A stretch of DNA of 64,000 bases from Anaeromyxobacter dehalogenans 2CP-C (GTDB lineage Bacteria; Myxococcota; Myxococcia; Myxococcales; Anaeromyxobacteraceae), in NCBI RefSeq assembly GCF_000013385.1, contig NC_007760.1, forward strand, positions 186,001-250,000, read 5' to 3'. The translations under genes and the position numbers were made by a program. The first letter of the stretch is position 1. Each line of letters starts with the position of its first letter. Positions 9,134 to 16,781 of the stretch are shown one piece after another. The notes under the pieces are model-generated. The model ran no database searches, was not told the DNA's origin, and saw nothing but the letters and a program-made list of their open reading frames with translations.

Positions 9134-10292
9134 CCGTCCCGGCCGCCGGGGCGGCCCGCGCGCAGCGCCACAGCTCGCGCGCGATCCACGCGGCGAGCGC
9201 GAGCCAGAGCACCGAGCGGACCACGCCGTCCGGGTGGAACAGGTGGTCCCGGAACCAGGGGTCCCAGCGCCGGGCCCGGACCTCGAACGCGACGTGGAAG
9301 TCGGCGACGGACACCGCGCTCAGCACGAGGAAGAGGCCGGTGGGGGCGGCGGCGAGCGCGCCCGCCAGGAAGCCGTAGAGCGCGTACTGCGGGCTCCAGA
9401 TCTTGTTCGTGGCGATCCAGGCGGTGAGCGCGAGCGCCACCGCGAGCCGCACCGCCCGGCGGGCGTCGCCCCCGGCCCGCGCGGCGCGCCAGGCCGCGGC
9501 GCAGCCGAGCGCGACCGCGAGGAGCATCGGCCCGGTGGAGAGGACCTCGAGCCAGGGGCCGCGCCCCACGCCCAGCGCGTCCCAGATCGAGTTCTCGGCG
9601 CCGCGCCCGGCGTTGAAGCGGAAGAACCAGCTCCAGCCCTCCGGGGCGGCGAGCGCGAACGGCAGGTTCACGGCGAGGAGCGCGCCGGCGAGGCCCGCGC
9701 CGAAGCGGAGGAGCGGCGCGCGCGACGGCTCGGCGGCGAGCGCGAGGAGCGCCGGCGGCGCGAGCACGCCCGGGAACAGCTTCGCCGAGGTGCCGAGGGC
9801 GGTGAGCGCCCCGCCCGCGCCCGGGCGGCCGCGCGCGAGCGCGAGCAGCGCCGCGCAGAGGAGCGCGATGGGCAGCAGGTCCCAGTTCAGCCCGGCGTAG
9901 TAGACGAGCGCCGGCGTCGCGCCGAGCCAGAACGGGCGCGCCCCGGGCAGCCGCTCCAGCGCGAGCAGCGCCGCGAACAGGCACAGCGCCAGCAGGGCGT
10001 AGGTCACGGTGAAGTGCACGAGCGCGCCGCCCGGGACGAAGCTCGGGAGCCACAGCGCGATGCCCAGCAGCACCGGGTACTCGATCCGGTCCTCGAGGTA
10101 CGGCAGCGGCCGGCCGCCGCCCAGGTAGCGGTCGCCGTGCAGCGCGATCACGTCGGAGTAGCAGTGGTGCTGGAACGACCAGAAGCGGTAGCCGGCGCCG
10201 GCGTGCGAGGCCCCGCGCGCGACGTTCAGGTAGCCGATCGCCAGCCAGGCTGCGGCGAGGCCGAAGGTGAGGAGCCGGGCGCGGGTGGTCAC
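9111..10292 (-). CDS. GT87/DUF2029-like polytopic membrane glycosyltransferase
   Basis: The 393-residue protein is almost entirely hydrophobic helices (about nine to ten), with the first luminal loop holding CYSDVIALHGDRYL and Asp/Glu residues as in GT-C fold polyprenyl-phosphate-sugar transferases. Segments such as YYAGLNWDLLPIALL and GTSAKLFPGVLAPPALL match the DUF2029/GT87 pattern, so it probably transfers a mannose-like sugar to a lipid or glycan on the outer face of the inner membrane. The sugar and acceptor are unknown. It is a single gene converging on tamB; the 3' ends overlap by 23 bp. A small 50-residue membrane protein is transcribed divergently from its 5' side. Confidence 0.65.
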   Translation of the reverse strand: MTTRARLLTFGLAAAWLAIGYLNVARGASHAGAGYRFWSFQHHCYSDVIALHGDRYLGGGRPLPYLEDRIEYPVLLGIALWLPSFVPGGALVHFTVTYALLALCLFAALLALERLPGARPFWLGATPALVYYAGLNWDLLPIALLCAALLALARGRPGAGGALTALGTSAKLFPGVLAPPALLALAAEPSRAPLLRFGAGLAGALLAVNLPFALAAPEGWSWFFRFNAGRGAENSIWDALGVGRGPWLEVLSTGPMLLAVALGCAAAWRAARAGGDARRAVRLAVALALTAWIATNKIWSPQYALYGFLAGALAAAPTGLFLVLSAVSVADFHVAFEVRARRWDPWFRDHLFHPDGVVRSVLWLALAAWIARELWRCARAAPAAGTVSSPSTR

Positions 10293-10394
10293 GCGCGCGG
10301 GACGTTAGCACGCGGCGGGCGGGCGCCGGCGGGGAAGGCGGCGGGGCGGGCGCGAACGCGGTGCAGGGCCGAGCTTGTGGGGCGGGAGGTCGCG

Positions 10395-10547
10395 ATGCTC
10401 TGGCTGCTGGCGTCGGTGCTGTTGGTCGTCTGGATCGTGTCGCTCGCGTTCAAGGTGACGGTGGGCGCCATCCACCTGCTCCTGCTCGCGGCGCTGGTGC
10501 TCTACGTGGTGGGCTTCGTCCGGGGCCGTCACCGGACGGTCACCTGA
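10395..10547 (+). CDS. Small lmo0937/DUF5670-type membrane protein
   Basis: This 50-residue protein reads as two hydrophobic helices (LWLLASVLLVVWIVSLAF and IHLLLLAALVLYVVGFV) joined by KVTVGA, with a short basic tail RGRHRT. That is the pattern of the lmo0937-family membrane proteins, whose function is unknown. GGGAGGT lies eight bases upstream of the ATG and is a strong ribosome-binding site, which supports translation despite the small size. It is flanked by a divergent GT87-like gene and a downstream DedA gene. Confidence 0.75.
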   Translation: MLWLLASVLLVVWIVSLAFKVTVGAIHLLLLAALVLYVVGFVRGRHRTVT

Positions 10548-10603
10548 CGGGCGGCCGCGCGCCCCGGCGCCGCACGGGCGGCGCGCCGGCCGCGCGCCTC
10601 GGG

Positions 10604-10609
10604 TAACAT
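10604..10609 (+). promoter_or_regulatory. Candidate -10 hexamer (TAACAT), leaderless-type
   Basis: TAACAT ends nine bases before the GTG start at 10619. No Shine-Dalgarno sequence lies between them. Confidence 0.3.
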
Positions 10610-10618
10610 CGCGCGCCG

Positions 10619-11281
10619 GTGACCCCGCTCCAGCGCCTCGCCGACGCGCTCGCCGCGCTCGTCTCGACCACCGGGCCGTACGCGCCGGGGATCCTGTTCT
10701 TCGCCACCCTGGTCGAGTACGTGTTCCCGCCGTTCCCCGGCGACCTGCTGGTGGTCCTCGGCGCCTGGTACGCGGTGGAGGGCGCCATCTCCTGGCCGCT
10801 CACGTTCGTCTCGGTCACCGCGGGCGGCCTGGCCGGCGCGTGGCTGGACCACCGCGTCGGCGCGGCGCTCGGGCGGCGGCTCGACGCGCGCGCCGCCCGG
10901 CACGGCGCGCTCTCCGTGCAGGCGCGGCGGCTGGAGCGGTTCGAGGCGAGCTACCGCCGCTGGGGCGGCTGGCTGCTCGTCGCGAACCGGTTCCTGCCCG
11001 GCGTCCGGGCGTTCATCTTCATCGGCGCGGGCGCCTCCCGGATCCCGCTCCGCCGCGTGCTCCTCCTCGGCGGCCTGTCCGCCGCGCTCTGGAACGCGGT
11101 GCTGCTCGCGGCCGGCGCGTTCCTGGCGCACAACCAGGAGGAGCTCATCCAGCTCGTGCACCGGTACACGCGCGTCGCCTGGGCCGCGCTGGCCGCCTGC
11201 GCGCTCCTGTGGGTGCTCGGGATCGCCTGGCGGCGCGCGGCCCGGCGCCGCGCCGCGGCGGCCGGCGAGGAGGAGGCGTGA
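10619..11281 (+). CDS. DedA family membrane protein
   Basis: The 220-residue protein has the DedA hallmarks: an early re-entrant-type segment LVEYVFPPFPGDLLVVL and the conserved NRFLPGVRAFIFIGAG loop after a basic helix, then two C-terminal transmembrane helices. DedA proteins are inner-membrane transporters; some flip undecaprenyl phosphate or phospholipids, and they support envelope integrity. The substrate here is unknown. The stop codon overlaps the GTG start of the next gene (GTGA), so the two are coupled. Confidence 0.88.
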   Translation: MTPLQRLADALAALVSTTGPYAPGILFFATLVEYVFPPFPGDLLVVLGAWYAVEGAISWPLTFVSVTAGGLAGAWLDHRVGAALGRRLDARAARHGALSVQARRLERFEASYRRWGGWLLVANRFLPGVRAFIFIGAGASRIPLRRVLLLGGLSAALWNAVLLAAGAFLAHNQEELIQLVHRYTRVAWAALAACALLWVLGIAWRRAARRRAAAAGEEEA

Positions 11282-12258
11282 TCGCGCTCGCCGCGGCGGC
11301 GCTGCTGGCGGCGCTTCCGGCGGGCGAGGCGCGCTACCGCGTCGAGCTCTCCGGCGAGCCGGTGGGCGCGGCCGAGCTGCGGGTCGCCTGCGCCGGGGCG
11401 CGGTGCCGGCTGACCTTCGAGACCTGGCTGCGCGCGCCGGAGGAGGCCGGCGGCGCGGTGCGCGTGCGCCGCGTCGAGGCCGAGGTGGACCGGGAGGGCC
11501 GGCTGGCGGGCGCGGTGCGCCGGACCGAGGACGGGGCGCCGCGGGCGGCGAGCGCGGCGCCGGGGCGGGTGCCGGCCTCGGCGGCCGAGCTCGCGATCCT
11601 CGCGAGCCTGGCGGCGGGCGGCGGCGCCGCGGCGTGCCTGCCCGCGTTCGACGAGGAGGACGGGCGCACCGGCCTCGCCTGCGCCGGCCCGGCGCTGCCG
11701 GACGGCGCGCGCGCGCTGGAGGTGCTGGGCGAGCGGGAGGAGGTGCGGGCGGCGCCGGACGGCTTCCCGGCCGAGGTCCGGCTGCCGGACCAGGGCGCGC
11801 GCTTCGTCCGCGACGCCGCGGCCGCGCCGCCGGCCCGGGCGCCGCGCCTGCCGGTCCGCGTCCCCGGCCCCGCCGAGGCGGACCGCGCCCGCGCGTTCTG
11901 CGGGCTCGCCGCCGATCCCCCCGCGCCGGCCCCGCCCCCCGCGGCCGCGCCGCCCGCCGCGCCCGGGCCGGGCGACTGCCGGGCGCAGGCCGCGGCCTGG
12001 ATCGCGGCGGCGCGGCGCGCCGGGCTCGAGGCGCGCCAGGCCGTGGGCGTGGCGCACGACGGGGAAGGGTTCACCTGGCACGCCTGGGCCGAGGTGCGCG
12101 GGCCGGCGGGCTGGATCGCCGTCGATCCGGCGTTCGGCGAGGCGCCCGCGCGGGGGCCTCGCTTCACCGTGGCGCGGTTCACGCTGGGTGACCCGGCCGC
12201 CCGCGCCGAGGCGGGTCGCCGGATCCTCGCGTGCTGGGGACGGGGGCGGGTGAGGTAG
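11278..12258 (+). CDS. Exported transglutaminase-like superfamily protein
   Basis: This 326-residue protein begins with a short hydrophobic leader (IALAAAALLAALPAGEA) and is coupled to the dedA gene through a GTGA overlap. The N-terminal half (about residues 18-200) is beta-rich and unassigned. After a Pro/Ala linker, the C-terminal 100 residues hold a transglutaminase-like core with a Cys-His-Asp triad: GDCRAQAAAW, then HAWAEV, then DPAFGE. Such domains act as proteases or amidases more often than as transglutaminases in bacteria. The leader suggests the periplasm. Partner and substrate are unknown. Confidence 0.7.
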   Translation: MIALAAAALLAALPAGEARYRVELSGEPVGAAELRVACAGARCRLTFETWLRAPEEAGGAVRVRRVEAEVDREGRLAGAVRRTEDGAPRAASAAPGRVPASAAELAILASLAAGGGAAACLPAFDEEDGRTGLACAGPALPDGARALEVLGEREEVRAAPDGFPAEVRLPDQGARFVRDAAAAPPARAPRLPVRVPGPAEADRARAFCGLAADPPAPAPPPAAAPPAAPGPGDCRAQAAAWIAAARRAGLEARQAVGVAHDGEGFTWHAWAEVRGPAGWIAVDPAFGEAPARGPRFTVARFTLGDPAARAEAGRRILACWGRGRVR

Positions 12259-12313
12259 GCGCGGCGCCCACTCGCGGTGGAACGTCGCCGTTCCGGACCG
12301 CGCGGACCCAGCG

Positions 12314-12319
12314 TAGGAT
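12314..12319 (+). promoter_or_regulatory. Candidate -10 hexamer (TAGGAT), leaderless-type
   Basis: TAGGAT ends six bases before the GTG at 12326. That places the expected transcription start on the start codon itself. Confidence 0.4.
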
Positions 12320-12325
12320 TCGCGG

Positions 12326-12994
12326 GTGTCCGGCCGCACCGTCCGTCGCCCCGCCCGCAAGGCGCCGCCCACCATCGACCGCACCGCCACGCTCGCGCTC
12401 GCCGACCGGGCGCGGGCGCGCGGCCGCCGCCGGAAGGCGGTGGCGCTCTACCAGCGCGTGCTCGCGCAGCACCCCGAAGATCTCGCCGTGCACGGGAAGG
12501 TGGCGCCGCTGCTCGCCGCGCGCGGCGAGCGCGAGGCGGCGCTGCGCAGCTTCCGCGCCGCCATCGACGGCCACCGCCGCGCCGGGTTCGTGGACCGCGC
12601 GCTGGCGGTGCTGGCGCAGGCCACCGAGGCGTTCCCGCGCGACGACGGCCTGTGGGAGGAGATGGGGAGCCTGGAGCTGTCGCGCGGGCGGCGCGCCGAC
12701 GCGGTGGCGGCGCTGGTGCGCGGCGGCCGCACGCTGCTCGCCGCGCGCGCGCTCGGCCCGGCGGAGCGGCTGCTCCACGCGGCCGGGCGCCTCGAGCCGT
12801 GGCACGGCGAGGCGACGCTGCTGCTCGCGCGCGCCTGGGCGCGCTCCGGCCGGCGGCGCGACGCGATCCGGCTGCTGGAGGGGCTGGCGCAGCGGACCGG
12901 CGGGCGCACCCGCGCCGCGGCCCGCGCGCTGGCGCTCCGGCTCTCTCCGACCCCCGCGCGGCTCTGGCGCTGGCTGCGCCCCTCGACCGGCTAG
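12326..12994 (+). CDS. TPR-repeat protein
   Basis: The 222-residue protein is a chain of helix pairs with tetratricopeptide spacing, including ALYQRVLAQHPEDLAVHGKV, a repeat around AFPRDDGLWEEMGSLELSRG, and LLLARAWARSGRRRDAIRLL. The N-terminus is basic and lacks a signal peptide, so it is probably a cytoplasmic scaffold. It converges on the M20 peptidase gene, leaving 28 nt between them. Nothing nearby indicates a partner. The GTG start is chosen because it lies just behind a -10-like hexamer and no other start fits the first repeat. Confidence 0.7.
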   Translation: MSGRTVRRPARKAPPTIDRTATLALADRARARGRRRKAVALYQRVLAQHPEDLAVHGKVAPLLAARGEREAALRSFRAAIDGHRRAGFVDRALAVLAQATEAFPRDDGLWEEMGSLELSRGRRADAVAALVRGGRTLLAARALGPAERLLHAAGRLEPWHGEATLLLARAWARSGRRRDAIRLLEGLAQRTGGRTRAAARALALRLSPTPARLWRWLRPSTG

Positions 12995-13022
12995 CGGCGA
13001 GCGCCCCGCGGTGCGCGGCTCT

Positions 13023-14171
13023 TCAGCCGGCGCGGCGGGCCAGGAAGCGGGCCAGCGCGCTCGCCTTCGCCACCAGCGAGCCGAGGTCCACCTCCTCGGC
13101 GAGCGTGTGGAAGGCCTTGCCGCGCGCGCCGAGCGCGTCGATCGTCGGGATGCCCGCCGCGCCGGTGGTGCACGCGTCCGAGCCGCCGCCGGCGAGCGGG
13201 GCCTCGCCCTGCCCCAGGCCGCACTCGCGCTGGCAGTCGCCGTACTCCTTCGCGAGGGCCGACGAGGCCGGGGTGCGCTCCAGCGGATCGCGCCAGGCGC
13301 CGGGGGTCACCTCGAGCGCCGTGCCCGGGATGGCGGCGTCCCGCGCGGCCGCCTCCACCGCCTCGCGCAGCGCCTGCCCGTCGGCGACGGTCTCGAAGCG
13401 CAGGTCCACCTCGCAGGAGGCCGCGTCCGGCACGGTGTTCTTGGTGGTGCCGCCGGCGATGGTCCCGACGTTCACGGTGAGCCCGCGCGCGTAGTCGGTG
13501 AGCGACTGGGCGCGGTCCACGAAGCGCGCCAGCGACCAGATGGCGCTCTTGCCCTTCTCGTGCTCGTTGCCCGCGTGCGCCGCCACCCCGCGCGCCTCGA
13601 CCCGCACCGAGGCCACGCCCTTGCGGCGCGTGACCACCAGGTCGCCCGGGCGGCCCGACTCGAAGCCGAGCGCGCAGGCGGCGCCCGCGGCGTGGGCGCG
13701 GATGACCGGCTGCGACTCGGGGGAGCCCACCTCCTCCTCGGAGACGAGCACCCCGCGCACCGCCACCCGCTCCAGGACCCCGGCGCGCTTCGCCGCCGCC
13801 AGCCCGAACAGCATGACGACGAGGCCGCCCTTCATGTCGAACACGCCCGGCCCGCGCGCCCGGTCGCCCTCGCGGCGGAACCCCTCGAACGTGCCCGGCG
13901 GGAACACCGTGTCGGTGTGGCCGAGGAGGAACACCGGCGCGCCCGCGGCGCGGCCGGTGAACAGGACGTGCGGGCCGTAATGGTGCGAGGGGCGCAGCTC
14001 CACGTCCATGGCGAGCGTGCGGAGCTGCCCCGCCACCACGTTCGCGACCGCCTCCACCCCGGCGCGGTTCTGCGTGAAGGAGTTCTGCGCGACCAGGCGC
14101 TCCAGCAGCGCCTCCATGGCGCCGCGCTGTCCCTGCAGCCAGGTGAGCGCGTCCTCGATCCTTGCGGCCAT
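13023..14171 (-). CDS. M20/M28-type metallopeptidase (glutamate carboxypeptidase/ArgE-like)
   Basis: This 382-residue protein has the M20 fold motifs in order: LLGHTDTVFPPGTF (first zinc His with Asp), GPGVFDMKGGL (bridging Asp), LVSEEEVGS (catalytic Glu and zinc Glu) and a late His in RGKAFHTLAEEVDLGS. The HTDTVFP form is typical of carboxypeptidase-G2-like members that remove C-terminal glutamate. It is divergent from argC-argB, so a role as an acetylornithine or acylglutamate deacylase is possible but unproven. I chose the internal ATG at 14171; longer starts run into the argC promoter region and add an unrelated low-complexity tail. Confidence 0.8.
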   Translation of the reverse strand: MAARIEDALTWLQGQRGAMEALLERLVAQNSFTQNRAGVEAVANVVAGQLRTLAMDVELRPSHHYGPHVLFTGRAAGAPVFLLGHTDTVFPPGTFEGFRREGDRARGPGVFDMKGGLVVMLFGLAAAKRAGVLERVAVRGVLVSEEEVGSPESQPVIRAHAAGAACALGFESGRPGDLVVTRRKGVASVRVEARGVAAHAGNEHEKGKSAIWSLARFVDRAQSLTDYARGLTVNVGTIAGGTTKNTVPDAASCEVDLRFETVADGQALREAVEAAARDAAIPGTALEVTPGAWRDPLERTPASSALAKEYGDCQRECGLGQGEAPLAGGGSDACTTGAAGIPTIDALGARGKAFHTLAEEVDLGSLVAKASALARFLARRAG

Positions 14172-14272
14172 CCGTGTCGTCCCCGGCCCGGCGGCGCCCG
14201 CCAGCGGCGGGCGCGCGGGGCAAAGCCCGCGCGGGCGGCGCGTCGGCGCTGGCCGGGCGAGGGCGCTCCCGG

Positions 14273-14278
14273 TATAAG
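14273..14278 (+). promoter_or_regulatory. Candidate -10 box (TATAAG) of argC-argB, leaderless-type
   Basis: TATAAG matches five of six bases of the sigma-70 -10 consensus in a region otherwise almost devoid of A/T. It ends eight bases before the argC ATG, with no Shine-Dalgarno sequence in between. Confidence 0.55.
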
Positions 14279-14286
14279 GGCGGCGC

Positions 14287-15351
14287 ATGGCGACCGGCAA
14301 GCGCTTCAAGGCCGCGGTCATCGGCGGCTCCGGCTATGGCGGGGCGGAGATGATCCGCCGGCTCCTCGTCCACCCCGAGGTGGAGCTGGTCCGCGTCGCC
14401 TCCATCGACTTCGTGGGCGAGCCGCTCTCGGCCGCCGATCCGGCCCTCGAGGCGGTCACCGACCTCACGTTCGAGGGGATCCCCCCGGCGGAGGCGGCCG
14501 CGGGCATGGACGTCGTGCTGCTCGGGCTGCCGCACACGGTGGCGGCCTCGAAGGTGCCGGAGCTCGCGGCGCTGCCCGGCGTGAAGGTCGTGGACATGAG
14601 CGGCGACTTCCGGCTGAAGGACGCCGCCGCGTACCAGCGCTGGTACAAGCACGTCCACCCCTGCCCGGAGCGGCTCGCCGACTTCGTCTACGGGCTGCCC
14701 GAGCTCAACCGGGAGCGGATCCGGGGGGCGCGCTTCGTCGCCTCGCCCGGCTGCTTCGCCACCACCATCGAGCTCGCGCTCCTGCCGCTCGCGCGCGCCG
14801 GGCTGCTCGAGGGCGTGGTCCACGTGCAGGGCATCACCGGGTCCTCCGGCTCGGGGGTGGCGCCGTCGGCCGGCACGCACCACCCGGTCCGCGCCGGAAA
14901 CCTCAAGACGTACAAGCCGCTCGAGCACCAGCACGTCCCGGAGATCACCGAGACGCTCGCCGCCGCGGGCGCGCGCGACCTCGCGCTGCGGTTCGTGCCG
15001 GTGTCGGCGCCGCTCTCGCGCGGCATCCTCGCCACCGCGTTCGTGGAGCTGCCGGAGGCCTGGACGCAGGACCGGCTCGACCGCCTCTACCGCGAGGCCT
15101 ACGCGGGCGAGCCGTTCGTGCGCGTCCCGCGCAAGCGCCTGCCGGAGGTCGCGGCGGTGTCCGGCTCGAACTACGCCGAGGTGGGCGTGGCGGTGGGGCC
15201 GGCGCTCGGCGGACGGCGCACGGTGACGCTGTTCGGCGCGACCGACAACCTGGTGAAGGGCGGGGCCGGCCAGGCCATCCAGAACATGAACCTCGTGCTC
15301 GGGCTCGACGAGAAGGCCTCGCTCGCCGATCCCGGCCCCTGGCCTCCATGA
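14287..15351 (+). CDS. argC: N-acetyl-gamma-glutamyl-phosphate reductase
   Basis: The 354-residue enzyme reduces N-acetylglutamyl-phosphate to the semialdehyde with NADPH, the third step of arginine synthesis. The N-terminal Rossmann motif AVIGGSGYGGAEMIRRL binds NADPH. The catalytic Cys lies in FVASPGCFATTIELALLPL, and the central VHVQGITGSSGSG is conserved. It overlaps argB by four bases (ATGA), so the two consecutive steps are co-translated. Length is normal for the long ArgC type. Confidence 0.95.
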   Translation: MATGKRFKAAVIGGSGYGGAEMIRRLLVHPEVELVRVASIDFVGEPLSAADPALEAVTDLTFEGIPPAEAAAGMDVVLLGLPHTVAASKVPELAALPGVKVVDMSGDFRLKDAAAYQRWYKHVHPCPERLADFVYGLPELNRERIRGARFVASPGCFATTIELALLPLARAGLLEGVVHVQGITGSSGSGVAPSAGTHHPVRAGNLKTYKPLEHQHVPEITETLAAAGARDLALRFVPVSAPLSRGILATAFVELPEAWTQDRLDRLYREAYAGEPFVRVPRKRLPEVAAVSGSNYAEVGVAVGPALGGRRTVTLFGATDNLVKGGAGQAIQNMNLVLGLDEKASLADPGPWPP

Positions 15352-16160
15352 AGACCATCGTCCTCAAGCTGGGCGGCGAGATCGTCCACTCGCCGGAGCT
15401 CGACCTGGTGGCGCGCGACCTGCGCACGCTCGTGGACGGCTGGAACCGGGTGGCCATCGTCCACGGCGGCGGCCCGCAGGCGACCGCCCTGCAGAAGCGG
15501 CTCGGCCTCGAGACGCGGATGGTGGCGGGCCGGCGCTACACCGATGAGGCCACCCTCGAGGTGATGAAGTACGTGGTGGCGGGACAGCTCAACGTCGATC
15601 TCTGCGCGCGGCTGCTCGCGAACGGCGTCATGCCGGTGGGGCTGCACGGCGCGAGCGGCCACGCCGTCCAGGCCACCCGCCGGCCGCCCCGGGTGATGCA
15701 GGGCGCCGGGCCCGAGCCGGTGGACCTCGGCCTGGTGGGCGACGTCGTCGGCTTCAACCTGCCGCTCCTCGGCGACCTGTTCGAGCGGCGCTACGTGCCG
15801 GTGCTGGCGTGCCTGGGCTGCGACGACGCCGGCCAGGCGCTCAACATCAACGGCGACACGGTGGCGAGCCAGCTGGCGGGCGCGCTCCGCGCCGACGCGC
15901 TCGTGCTCGTCACCTCCACCCCGGGCGTGCTCCGCGACGTGAAGGATCCCTCGAGCCGCATCCCGCGCATCACCCGCGCCGAGTTCGAGCGGCTGGTGGC
16001 GGACGGCACCATCTCCGGCGGCATGATCCCGAAGCTGGAGGAGTCGTTCGAGGTGCTGCGCGGCGGCGCCCGCTCGGTGGTGATCCTCGGGAAGCTCTCG
16101 CCCGGCGACCTCGTCGCCGCGGTGCTCGAGCCGGGCTCCGCGGGCACGGTGCTCGAGTAG
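15348..16160 (+). CDS. argB: Acetylglutamate kinase
   Basis: The 270-residue amino-acid kinase fold protein phosphorylates N-acetylglutamate, the second arginine step. It begins with KTIVLKLGGEIV, has VHGGGPQATALQKRLG for substrate binding, LNINGDTVASQLAGAL and the TSTPGVL loop for nucleotide. The C-terminus shows ISGGMIPKLEESFEVL as in ArgB. The ATG overlaps the argC stop. It ends six bases from the convergent lipoprotein gene. Because this clade also includes acetylaminoadipate kinases, lysine-pathway activity cannot be excluded, but linkage to argC favours arginine. Confidence 0.93.
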   Translation: MKTIVLKLGGEIVHSPELDLVARDLRTLVDGWNRVAIVHGGGPQATALQKRLGLETRMVAGRRYTDEATLEVMKYVVAGQLNVDLCARLLANGVMPVGLHGASGHAVQATRRPPRVMQGAGPEPVDLGLVGDVVGFNLPLLGDLFERRYVPVLACLGCDDAGQALNINGDTVASQLAGALRADALVLVTSTPGVLRDVKDPSSRIPRITRAEFERLVADGTISGGMIPKLEESFEVLRGGARSVVILGKLSPGDLVAAVLEPGSAGTVLE

Positions 16161-16165
16161 CTCGG

Positions 16166-16699
16166 CTATCGCGCCGGCACCCTCTCCAGCACCACCGTGA
16201 CCGGCTGGAGCCGGCCGCCGACGTACACGCCCTCCTCGGAGAGCGTCAGCTTCAGCACCTCGGGGTTCGGCGCGCGGTCCGGGCCGAGGCCGTCCACCGG
16301 GCCGAAGTCGGCGCGGAAGCGCACCACCTCGCCGGGCGAGAGCGTGGCCACGAAGCCGCGCGAGGCGCCCCCCGCGGTGCAGCGCGGGGCCGCCTCCAGC
16401 AGGCAGGCGCGCACGAGCGGGAGCTCCTCGCCGCTCGCCGAGCGCAGGCGCACCCGGCCCAGGTCCACCCGCACCGGCGCGTCGCCCACCGCCGCCACGC
16501 TCCGCTCCACCGAGAGATCCGCCTCGCCGAGCGAGGCCGCCACCAGCCGGTACTCGGCGCCCTCGCCGATCGGCTCGGCGTGGAGCGGCGGCGCGCCGTC
16601 GCCGAACGTGCCCTCCTCGCGGTAGCGCCACAGCGCCTCGCGCGAGGCGCAGCCGGAGGCGAGCGACACGGCCAGGGCGGCGAGGGCGATCCGGCGCAT
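16166..16699 (-). CDS. Putative lipoprotein, unknown function
   Basis: This 177-residue protein has a short basic N-terminus, a hydrophobic segment and the lipobox-like end SLASGC, giving a predicted acylated Cys near residue 17. The mature part is beta-rich with regularly spaced strands (VRVDLGRVRLRSASGEELPL, then VVRFRADFGPVDGLG) and two further cysteines around LVRACLLEAAPRCTAG that could form a disulfide. No family is recognised. It sits between argB (convergent) and a membrane sulfatase on the same strand 82 nt upstream, with which it may share a transcript. Confidence 0.65.
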   Translation of the reverse strand: MRRIALAALAVSLASGCASREALWRYREEGTFGDGAPPLHAEPIGEGAEYRLVAASLGEADLSVERSVAAVGDAPVRVDLGRVRLRSASGEELPLVRACLLEAAPRCTAGGASRGFVATLSPGEVVRFRADFGPVDGLGPDRAPNPEVLKLTLSEEGVYVGGRLQPVTVVLERVPAR

Positions 16700-16781
16700 G
16701 CCCGGAGCAGAGCATGGGCCCGGAGCGGCCGTCGAGGCGGCGGCCGGCGCCGGGTGTGCGCGCGGGTGCGCGAGCGCGCGA